Positions 1 through 5,167 of a DNA stretch of 10,370 nucleotides are shown one piece after another (positions within the stretch are counted from its first letter, which is position 1; every line of letters begins with the position of its first letter). Both the position numbers and the translations under genes were made by a program. Source of the DNA: Chloroflexota bacterium (GTDB taxonomy: Bacteria > Chloroflexota > Dehalococcoidia > Plut-88900). The notes beneath the pieces are model-generated. The model was not told where the DNA came from, searched no databases, and was given only the letters and a program-made list of their open reading frames with translations. The DNA lies in NCBI GenBank assembly GCA_022566235.1, contig JADFJI010000011.1, forward strand, positions 1 through 10,370, written 5' to 3'.

Positions 1-432
1 GATCAATTGCTCCAGGCCGCCGCCCAGTGCAAGGACAAACTTGGTCTGATGTCCGGTTATAGAGGAGAGCTCGGTGGAGAGCTGGAAGTTATTGGGGGTC
101 AGCGTCGCAACCCTAACGGAGCCGTCGGAGTCGAAGCCCAGGGGTAGGACGGTGTTTCGACGGGCGTATTCCTCGGGGACCAGGCGCACAGCCTCGGAGT
201 CCAGGTCCACGTGCTTCAGGTCTACGATGGGAATGCGAAGCTGGAAGCTGAGGACCGTGACCAGAGTCTCCCGGGCCACCATGCCCTGGTCCACCAGGGT
301 ATCCAAGAGTCCCTTGCCGCTCTCCTGGCTGAGCTGCCCGGCCTGCTCCAGTTGCTCCGCGCTGATGAAGCCTCCCTCCTGGAGGACCAGCCCGACACGA
401 TCTTCGAAGGAGGTTCCTGTTCTAGCGGCCAT
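1..432 (-). CDS. MshEN-domain protein (GspE/PilB N-terminal type), 3' part outside window
   Basis: Reverse-strand frame opening at ATG 432-430 and still open at base 1, giving 144 N-terminal residues. Two tandem MshEN-type motifs are visible. The first has R12, G14, L17, G21, I23 and L28. The second has L42, L46, G50, L57, L61 and Q64. The fold continues through LRIPIVDL (65-72), LVPEEYARR and VLPLG, typical of the N-terminal domain of type II secretion and type IV pilus ATPases. In MshE this domain binds cyclic di-GMP. Here the first motif lacks the usual last Leu and Gln (G32, S35) and the second has L43 in place of Gly, so binding is uncertain. GGGAG at 440-444 serves as ribosome site. The start overlaps the end of the RHH gene by 11 nt, implying translational coupling. 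The C-terminal part is not seen, so it may be a GspE/PilB ATPase or a stand-alone or differently fused MshEN protein. Confidence 0.75.
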   Translation of the reverse strand, partial: MAARTGTSFEDRVGLVLQEGGFISAEQLEQAGQLSQESGKGLLDTLVDQGMVARETLVTVLSFQLRIPIVDLKHVDLDSEAVRLVPEEYARRNTVLPLGFDSDGSVRVATLTPNNFQLSTELSSITGHQTKFVLALGGGLEQLI

Positions 433-643
433 CTTCTCTCTCCCGGGCGCTTTCGGTCAACAGATGGTTCCGCTCCAGCCACTCCTGGAGTGCTTCTACT
501 ACTATCTGACGGGCAGGCACGTTCCGCTCCACCGCTGCGAACTTGAGGGCCCGGTACAGCGCGGGGCTGCCCAGGTCTACGTTGATTCGCTTGCGATCAT
601 TCCCCTTGGACATTGGGGCCTGCTCCCGTATCCGTTGTTCCAT
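422..643 (-). CDS. Ribbon-helix-helix (CopG/Arc-type) DNA-binding protein
   Basis: A 73-residue protein with an RHH pattern: beta strand KRINVDL (18-24), helix A around ALYRALKFAAVERN (28-41) and helix B around ARQIVVEALQEWLERN (44-59). A charged tail follows. RHH proteins dimerise, and the paired strands read the DNA major groove. They are commonly antitoxins or autorepressors. The partner gene downstream is an MshEN-domain protein, not a recognisable toxin, and it starts inside the last codons of this gene (11-nt overlap). The promoter 50-80 nt upstream carries a perfect dyad, the usual site type for such a dimer. Two starts are possible: M1 at 643 with a weak ribosome site, or M11 at 613 preceded by GGGAG. 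Both leave the RHH fold intact. The family is clear; the regulatory target is inferred. Confidence 0.75.
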   Translation of the reverse strand: MEQRIREQAPMSKGNDRKRINVDLGSPALYRALKFAAVERNVPARQIVVEALQEWLERNHLLTESAREREDGR

Positions 644-693
644 TCTGCTACTCTAAGTGTACCATTGATTGACAACTTATTGGGAAGGCCAGG

Positions 694-722
694 ACTCTAG
701 CACAATTATGTAATTGTGTCAA
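694..722 (-). promoter_or_regulatory. Sigma70-type promoter for the RHH/MshEN unit
   Basis: On the minus strand the -35 box is TTGACA (plus-strand 717-722, a perfect match to consensus), the spacer is 17 nt (700-716), and the -10 box is TAGAGT (694-699, 4 of 6). It would start transcription near base 687, about 45 nt before the ATG at 643. The spacer is almost entirely filled by a dyad. Confidence 0.65.
701..718. promoter_or_regulatory. Dyad operator between -35 and -10
   Basis: CACAATTA-TG-TAATTGTG is a perfect inverted repeat with 8-bp arms and a 2-nt centre. It lies in the promoter spacer and overlaps the inner edge of the -35 box. A bound protein would block RNA polymerase. The first gene of the unit encodes an RHH dimer, so autorepression is the simplest reading. 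This role is inferred from position and symmetry. Confidence 0.6.
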
Positions 723-1037
723 TGTGCCAATACACAAATGTCGATATGCTAACGTTCATTTTAGACGAGCAGCGGGAGCTGGCAGATTGTCCTCGGCAGC
801 TGAATAGGCGGAGGGGATGAATCCGAAGAAACCCGGGTGACATCCTAGTTAATGTCAGGCCGTCCATGCCGAAGTGACGCCTGCCGCCGGTCTCCGCAAG
901 GACCTACATTAGCCAAATTGTTCTGTTGAAAATCCCGGGGATCGGGTCCGTGAAGGGTTTGAAGTACAATGTGATTGCCCGTGCCGGGGCATTTGACCCG
1001 ATTAATCCGGTAAACGAGTGGCTCCAAAGAGGACGAA

Positions 1038-2858
1038 ATGGGATATAAACCTATAGGGGATTACGGAATCATCGGGGACATGCATACAGCGGCGCTGGTG
1101 GGTATCGATGGGTCCATAGACTGGCTTTGTCTACCTGATTTCGATTCACCCAGCGTTTTCGCCGCCATTCTTGACGATAAAAAGGGTGGTCGATTCAAGA
1201 TCTGTAACGCTGGCAAGGGTGTTTCCAAGCAGTTCTATCACCCCGAGACTAACGTCCTCAGCACAACCTTCTCCAGTGCCGAAGGGGTAACCCTGGTGTG
1301 TGATTTCATGCCCGTAAGACCCGAGGAGGACCATAGTGTAAAGAGGCACTGCACCAAGATCATTCGCCGGGTCACGGGGATCAGGGGCACAACCCGCCTG
1401 TCGCTGGAGTGCTCACCTGCCTTCGACTACGCACGAACAAGCCATAAGGTCCGGCCTGTAGAGGGTGGGGTTATATTCGAATCGGGGAGTGGGGAGCATC
1501 TATCCCTCTCCGTGCCGGTCGAATATGAAGTTACGGAACAGGGGGTGGTAGCGACCTTTGATGTGTCCGCTGGCCAGTCCATCTGTTTCTCCCTGGGGCT
1601 AGCTGGTGATGTAGGCGACAGCGACTTCCCGATGGCGGACCAGAGGGCGGAGCAGCTGTTGAACCAGACGTTGAAGTACTGGAGGGACTGGCTAGGGTGT
1701 GTCACCTATGAGGGACGCTGGCGGGAGATGGTCCATCGCTCGGTCCTTACCCTCAAGCTGCTGACCTATGCCCCCAACGGCGCTATAGTTGCCGCTCCTA
1801 CGTGCAGTCTTCCCGAGAGGATCGGCGGCAGTCGCAACTGGGACTATCGCTATACCTGGCTGCGAGACGCGGCCTTTACTGTGTATGCTTTTATGAGGGT
1901 CGGCCTGACACAGGAGGCAGAGCAGTTCGTCAAGTGGCTCGACGCCCGGGCCCATGAGCTCGGGGAGAATGGGACCCCTGGGATCATGTATCGCCTGGAT
2001 GGGGGCCGCGACATTCAAGAAGAAGAGCTGGACCATCTGGAGGGTTATCGGGGTTCGAAACCTGTACGGGTCGGTAACGGCGCACACCATCAGTTGCAGC
2101 TGGACATATATGGCGAGCTTATGGATGCGGTCTACCTGTACAACAAATACGGTTCACCCATCTCATATGAGTTTTGGACCCACCTGGTCCCGTTGTTGGA
2201 CTGGGTGGCCCGGAACTGGCGCCTCGAGGACGAGGGTATATGGGAGGTGAGGGGAGGTCGCCGCCATTTCACCTTCTCCAAGATGATGTGCTGGGTGGCC
2301 CTGGACAGAGGGCTCCGGCTGGCTTACAAGCGCTCCTTCCCGGGCAACAGGGACCTCTGGCTGAAGGAGCGGGACGCCATCTACGAGGCCATTATGGAGC
2401 AGGGATGGCACCCCGGGCGTCAGGCCTTCGTCCAGTACTTCGGCTCCGATGTCCTGGACGCCTCTATGCTTCTCATGCCCCTGGTCTTCTTCGTATCGCC
2501 GACGGACCCCCGCATGCTCTCCACTATAGACGCCATCATGTCGGACCTTACCAACGATACCCTGGTGAACAGATACGACGTGAAGCAGGCTGCCGCCGAT
2601 GGCCTGGGAGGTCAGGAGGAGGGGAGCTTCAGCGCATGCACCTTCTGGCTGGTGGAAGCCCTCACCAGGGCCGGCCGGTTGGAGGAGGCCCGCTTTATCT
2701 TCGAGCGGATGCTGGGCTACGCCAACCATCTGGGCCTCTACTCGGAGATGATAGGCCTTACCGGCGAGGCCCTCGGCAACTTTCCTCAGGCCTTTACCCA
2801 CCTGGCCCTGATAAGCGCCGCCTTCAATCTGGACAGGAAGCTGGGCAAGGGGATTTAG
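1038..2858 (+). CDS. Glycoside hydrolase family 15 protein (glucoamylase/trehalase-like)
   Basis: 606 residues, the usual length for bacterial and archaeal GH15 proteins (COG3387). These enzymes are inverting hydrolases that release glucose from alpha-glucans or cleave trehalose. The N-terminal beta-sandwich (about 1-220) begins with the characteristic IGDYGIIGDMHTAALV and GSIDWLCLPDFDSPSVFA. The (alpha/alpha)6 barrel (about 225-600) carries NWDYRYTWLRD (267-277), GIWEVRGG (400-407), EEGSFSACTFWLVEAL (527-542) and GLYSEMIGLTGEALGNFPQA (566-585). E403 and E570 sit at the expected general acid and base positions. The common YSEE motif reads YSEM here, but the first Glu is kept. No signal peptide, so the enzyme is probably cytoplasmic. 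AGAGGA lies 4 nt before the ATG and supports this start. No trehalose or glycogen genes flank it. Family certain; glucan versus trehalose cannot be decided from sequence alone. Confidence 0.93.
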   Translation: MGYKPIGDYGIIGDMHTAALVGIDGSIDWLCLPDFDSPSVFAAILDDKKGGRFKICNAGKGVSKQFYHPETNVLSTTFSSAEGVTLVCDFMPVRPEEDHSVKRHCTKIIRRVTGIRGTTRLSLECSPAFDYARTSHKVRPVEGGVIFESGSGEHLSLSVPVEYEVTEQGVVATFDVSAGQSICFSLGLAGDVGDSDFPMADQRAEQLLNQTLKYWRDWLGCVTYEGRWREMVHRSVLTLKLLTYAPNGAIVAAPTCSLPERIGGSRNWDYRYTWLRDAAFTVYAFMRVGLTQEAEQFVKWLDARAHELGENGTPGIMYRLDGGRDIQEEELDHLEGYRGSKPVRVGNGAHHQLQLDIYGELMDAVYLYNKYGSPISYEFWTHLVPLLDWVARNWRLEDEGIWEVRGGRRHFTFSKMMCWVALDRGLRLAYKRSFPGNRDLWLKERDAIYEAIMEQGWHPGRQAFVQYFGSDVLDASMLLMPLVFFVSPTDPRMLSTIDAIMSDLTNDTLVNRYDVKQAAADGLGGQEEGSFSACTFWLVEALTRAGRLEEARFIFERMLGYANHLGLYSEMIGLTGEALGNFPQAFTHLALISAAFNLDRKLGKGI

Positions 2859-2910
2859 CGGGAGCTTTAGCAACCCCCACCCCCTGTGTCCCCCTCTCCC
2901 CCTTCGGCAA

Positions 2911-2927
2911 GTCCCGAGTAGCGGGAC
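2911..2927. repeat. Small hairpin in element A, GTCCCG/CGGGAC
   Basis: Six-base-pair stem GTCCCG...CGGGAC with a 5-nt AGTAG loop. It is a near copy of the 17-mer at 2975-2991 and 4963-4979, differing at one base (G for T at the twelfth position). Confidence 0.6.
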
Positions 2928-2974
2928 AAGCTCAGGGCATGCTTGGGAAGGAGGGGGGAGAGAAAATAAATCTG

Positions 2975-2991
2975 GTCCCGAGTATCGGGAC
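2975..2991. repeat. 17-nt hairpin repeat, copy 1
   Basis: GTCCCGA-GTA-TCGGGAC is a perfect 7-bp stem with a 3-nt centre. The identical 17-mer recurs at 4963-4979 on the other side of the carboxyltransferase gene. Confidence 0.75.
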
Positions 2992-3001
2992 AGTGCCCCC
3001 G

Positions 3002-3023
3002 CCATCCCGATGTGTCGGGATGG
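3002..3023. repeat. Hairpin CCATCCCGA/TCGGGATGG
   Basis: A perfect 9-bp stem with a TGTG loop, just inside the right terminal repeat of element A. It shares the TCCCGA/TCGGGA core with the neighbouring hairpins. It lies between convergent genes and could end transcripts from both sides, though no T-tract is present. Confidence 0.6.
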
Positions 3024-3077
3024 AAGCTCCCGCAGGATGATGTCAACAGAGCCGAATAACCTTTAGGATGGAAAAGG

Positions 3078-4655
3078 TCATAGCCTGGTGCCGTAGCGGG
3101 CCTTGGGGCCCAGGTTGGTGCGAATGGACCCCTGGCTGGCCTTTACGAAACGGATTATGAGCCCTCTGGTCTCCGTAGGGTCGATCATCTCCTCGACGCC
3201 GAAGGCCTCGGCGGTCTTCCAGGGGGACGCCTGCTCCAGAAGCCTGGCCTCGATCTGGGCCCTGAGGGCGTTGGGGTCAGGGGCCGCTTCTATCTCCCGG
3301 CGGTGGGCGGCGAACACTCCGCCCTCGATGGGCATGTCTCCCCACTCGGCGGTGGGCCAGGCCAGGCGCAGATGAAGGCGATCGGCGTTGGCCGTCGCCA
3401 GGCCCGCCATGCCGAAGGCCTTACGCAGGTACACCGAGACCATGGGGACAGAGGCCTCCATCATTGCCTGCAGGGCCCTCATCCCCTTGCGCAGGGTGCC
3501 TCCCCTCTCTGCGTCGCCGCCTATCATGAAGCCGGGCACATCGATAAAGTAAACCAGTGGGAGATGGAAGGTATCGCAAAAGTCGATGAATCGGGCCTTC
3601 TTTTCCGAGGCCTGGGGGTCCAGGGCCCCACCTATGTGCATCGGATTGCTGGCCATAAGGCCCACGGGATATCCTCCGAACCGGGCCAGGCCGGATACAA
3701 ATGACTGTCCCCAGTCCCGGCCTATCTCGAAGAAGGAACCGTGATCTACAATAACCTGGATGATATCGTGAACGTCATAGGCCCGGCGCCGGTCCTCGGG
3801 CATGATCTTCAGGAGGATATCGTCCTGTCGGTCCGGGGGGTCGTCGCTAGGGGCGTAGGGTGGCATCTCCCAGACGCTCTGGGGTAGATAGCTTAGCACC
3901 TGCCTGAGTTGGCGTATGGCGTCGCTCTCGCCGTCGGCGACGTTGTCTATCGCCCCCGACATCTGGGTGTGGACGTGGGCCCCGCCCAGATCGAACTTGT
4001 CGATCCTGTGGCCCAGGGCCCGTTCGACTAGCGGAGGGCCTCCGGCAAAGAGGCAGGCGGTGTCCCGGGTCATAACGGTGAAGTGGCTTACGAGTACGCG
4101 GGCCGCAGTGGCCCCGGCGCAGGCCCCCATAGCGGCCGCTAGGACCGGGACTTCGCCCAGGAGCTGATAGCTTCTTTGGATGTTGTGTCCGCTGACCAGT
4201 GGGGCGTGGCCCTCCTTCTCCTCGCGGCCGACCCCGCCGCCGACCCCCTCCATGCACATGAGGAGGGGGATACGATACTCGTGGGCCAGGTCCTCCACGA
4301 AACCGGCCATTCCACCCTTGATACGGTCGTGGTCCTGCTCAATGGCCCCACCCTCCACTGTGAAGTCCTCACCCCCCAGGGCCACGGGACGGCCATGGAC
4401 CTCGGCGAGGCCCATAACGTAGCTGGATGCCGTGGGCTCCAGATCGTTGCCCTGGGAGTCGACCCTTTTGTGGGTCGCCAGGGTCCCTATCTCCAGGAAG
4501 CTGCCCTCGTCGGCGAGCTCGGCGATCCTCTCCCGCACAGTCCTGCGACCGGCCTTGCGCTGGCGGGCGACGGCCTCGGGCCCGCCCAATCTAAGGGCCC
4601 GCTCCCGCCCTTCCTTGAGCTTACGCCGGGCCTCCTCCCAGGTGAAGGTGGTCAT
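3078..4655 (-). CDS. Acyl-CoA carboxylase carboxyltransferase (PccB/AccD-like) family protein
   Basis: 525 residues, the usual length of PccB-type beta subunits, which transfer CO2 from carboxybiotin to an acyl-CoA. The N half has the crotonase-like core with EDFTVEGGAI (96-105), AAAMGACAGATAA (173-185) and LGGAHVHTQMSG (223-234). The C half has VDHGSFFEIG (303-312), IDVPGFMIGGDAERGG (371-386), LAWPTAEWG (431-439) and VEEMIDPTETRG (487-498). Two acyl-CoA/biotin-binding loops are unusual: the first, normally like GARIQEG, reads VGGGVGREEKEG (138-149), and the second, normally RKAYGGAY, reads RKAFGMAG (411-418). AGGAGG at 4663-4668, 7 nt before the ATG, fixes the start. No biotin carboxylase, carrier or acyl-CoA dehydrogenase gene is adjacent, so the partner subunit must lie elsewhere or the protein has another role. 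Family sure; substrate (propionyl-, methylcrotonyl- or other acyl-CoA) unknown. Confidence 0.88.
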   Translation of the reverse strand: MTTFTWEEARRKLKEGRERALRLGGPEAVARQRKAGRRTVRERIAELADEGSFLEIGTLATHKRVDSQGNDLEPTASSYVMGLAEVHGRPVALGGEDFTVEGGAIEQDHDRIKGGMAGFVEDLAHEYRIPLLMCMEGVGGGVGREEKEGHAPLVSGHNIQRSYQLLGEVPVLAAAMGACAGATAARVLVSHFTVMTRDTACLFAGGPPLVERALGHRIDKFDLGGAHVHTQMSGAIDNVADGESDAIRQLRQVLSYLPQSVWEMPPYAPSDDPPDRQDDILLKIMPEDRRRAYDVHDIIQVIVDHGSFFEIGRDWGQSFVSGLARFGGYPVGLMASNPMHIGGALDPQASEKKARFIDFCDTFHLPLVYFIDVPGFMIGGDAERGGTLRKGMRALQAMMEASVPMVSVYLRKAFGMAGLATANADRLHLRLAWPTAEWGDMPIEGGVFAAHRREIEAAPDPNALRAQIEARLLEQASPWKTAEAFGVEEMIDPTETRGLIIRFVKASQGSIRTNLGPKARYGTRL

Positions 4656-4731
4656 CTCTCAACCTCCTAAATTGGCCCAGTTCTATTCCACCATGTTAAT
4701 GGGCAAGTAGCCGTGTCTCCCCTTCGAGAAC

Positions 4732-4761
4732 ATAGTTAGCCTCTGTTCCTGTCCTTGTCAA
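4732..4761 (-). promoter_or_regulatory. Candidate promoter for the carboxyltransferase gene
   Basis: On the minus strand a perfect TTGACA -35 box (plus-strand 4756-4761) is followed by only poor -10 candidates: AACTAT at 4732-4737 (18-nt spacer) or TAACTA at 4733-4738 (17 nt). It lies about 75 nt upstream of the start codon. The -35 match is strong, the -10 weak. Confidence 0.35.
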
Positions 4762-4823
4762 GCAGAAGGGCCAGGGATAATGCTTAGTAACAGTTGCGTT
4801 CTTCCTACCCTCTCCCCTTGTGT

Positions 4824-4852
4824 CCCCCTCTCCCTTGCTAAGGGAAAGGGGG
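4824..4852. repeat. C-rich/G-rich hairpin in element B
   Basis: Arms 4824-4836 and 4840-4852 pair over 13 positions with a single C-A mismatch, around a GCT loop. The left arm overlaps the shared 16-mer. No T-tract on either strand. Confidence 0.65.
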
Positions 4853-4866
4853 AGTTAAGAATTTCT

Positions 4867-4882
4867 TGGGGGTGTACCCCCA
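4867..4882. repeat. Hairpin TGGGGG/CCCCCA
   Basis: Six-base-pair stem with the 4-nt centre TGTA, located between the two larger stems of element B. Confidence 0.55.
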
Positions 4883-4889
4883 GACCCTC

Positions 4890-4917
4890 GGCCTCTTTCC
4901 AGTACTGGAAAGAGGCC
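4890..4917. repeat. 28-bp perfect palindrome
   Basis: GGCCTCTTTCCAGT is followed directly by its exact reverse complement, giving 28 bp of uninterrupted twofold symmetry. It can extrude as a cruciform or form a long RNA stem. The half-sites have no spacer, unlike the other stems here. Confidence 0.75.
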
Positions 4918-4962
4918 AGACAAGCCCGATCAGGGTGGGATAAATTAGATTTGCCCCGCCGA

Positions 4963-4979
4963 GTCCCGAGTATCGGGAC
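4963..4979. repeat. 17-nt hairpin repeat, copy 2
   Basis: Identical to 2975-2991: a 7-bp stem, GTCCCGA/TCGGGAC, with a GTA centre. The right arm TCGGGAC is repeated once more at 4983-4989. Confidence 0.75.
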
Positions 4980-5167
4980 GAGTCGGGACACTCCTCTTTT
5001 CGAGAAGCTTATTAAACGACCTCAGGGTCATGGGACTGGCCGACGCCCGGGCCATACGCGGAAGATTTCGGTGCTGTATCATAGCGAAGCGCCTGCCCTC
5101 CCGATGGGCGGCGGTCTCCGAGGGAGAAAGAGCAGTCTTGGCCAGTGTCAATGGGGTACAAAGGGCG

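Larger units (their letters stand above)
644..1037. other. Intergenic region between divergent RHH and GH15 genes
   Basis: 394 bases between genes facing away from each other. The left third is AT-rich and carries the minus-strand promoter and dyad. The rest is GC-richer with no convincing gene; the 60-codon minus frame at 845-1027 has no recognisable family or ribosome site. TACAAT at 965-970 resembles a -10 box for the GH15 gene, but I find no matching -35 box. A small hairpin (TGCCC/GGGCA, around 974-989) lies shortly upstream of GH15. AGCGGGAGCT at 771-780 matches the left end of the hairpin element at 2858. No known riboswitch pattern was recognised. Confidence 0.5.
2858..3033. repeat. 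Hairpin-dense intergenic element A with terminal inverted repeats
   Basis: The element is bounded by a perfect 10-bp inverted repeat, GCGGGAGCTT (2858-2867) and AAGCTCCCGC (3024-3033). The left end begins on the last base of the GH15 stop codon. Inside are a C-rich tract (2894-2905) that can pair with a G-rich tract (2947-2962) with a 4-nt bulge, and three compact hairpins. It shares a 16-mer (2885-2900) and a 17-mer (2975-2991) with the intergenic region at 4819-4989. It lies between convergent genes and could act as a bidirectional transcript end or barrier, but no T-run follows the stems. A REP- or MITE-like dispersed repeat is the best description. Confidence 0.6.
4819..4989. repeat. Hairpin-dense intergenic element B
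   Basis: Begins with the 16-mer TGTGTCCCCCTCTCCC (4819-4834), also at 2885-2900. It then has three consecutive stems: 4824-4852, 4867-4882, and a 28-bp perfect palindrome at 4890-4917. It ends with the 17-mer hairpin (4963-4979) and an extra copy of its right arm TCGGGAC at 4983-4989. The order (C-rich 16-mer, hairpins, an AT-rich ATAAAT patch, then the 17-mer) matches element A while the sequence between differs, so the two are mosaic members of one family. Unlike element A it lies between divergent genes, which argues against a pure terminator role. Confidence 0.6.
4656..5167. other. Intergenic region between divergent carboxyltransferase and permease genes
   Basis: About 510 bases, or about 375 if the permease starts at 5030. 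The left part (4656-4800) holds the carboxyltransferase ribosome site and candidate promoter. The centre (4819-4989) is hairpin-dense element B. The right part (4990-5167) is open in the permease frame from 5030, but its translation lacks membrane character and I treat it as leader. No strong plus-strand promoter was found; TATCAT at about 5076-5081 is a possible -10 box without a -35 partner. Confidence 0.5.

Noticed and set aside
422..643. Classical type II toxin-antitoxin pair
   Set aside because: The RHH protein fits an antitoxin, but its overlapping partner is an MshEN-domain protein, not a RelE, ParE, PIN or MazF-type toxin.
845..1027. 60-codon minus-strand frame in the 644-1037 gap
   Set aside because: No ribosome site, no recognisable motif, and it lies in the leader region of GH15.
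2163..3040. Open frames of 280 codons (minus) and 288 codons (plus) over the GH15 3' end
   Set aside because: Both overlap conserved GH15 catalytic sequence and run into the hairpin element; their translations show no family resemblance.
4824..4852. Rho-independent terminator
   Set aside because: The stem is strong but no T-tract follows on either strand, and it lies between divergent genes where no transcript is expected to end.
2858..4989. CRISPR array or composite transposon formed by the repeated hairpins around the carboxyltransferase gene
   Set aside because: Only two copies of each shared word with unequal spacing, so not CRISPR. No transposase gene and no target-site duplication seen, so a composite transposon is unsupported.
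5030..5167. 46-codon N-terminal extension of the permease, or the overlapping minus frame 4945-5223 as a separate gene
   Set aside because: Neither translation resembles a known protein. The extension would put an unusual hydrophilic, Cys-containing segment before the first membrane helix. The start remains uncertain, not settled.
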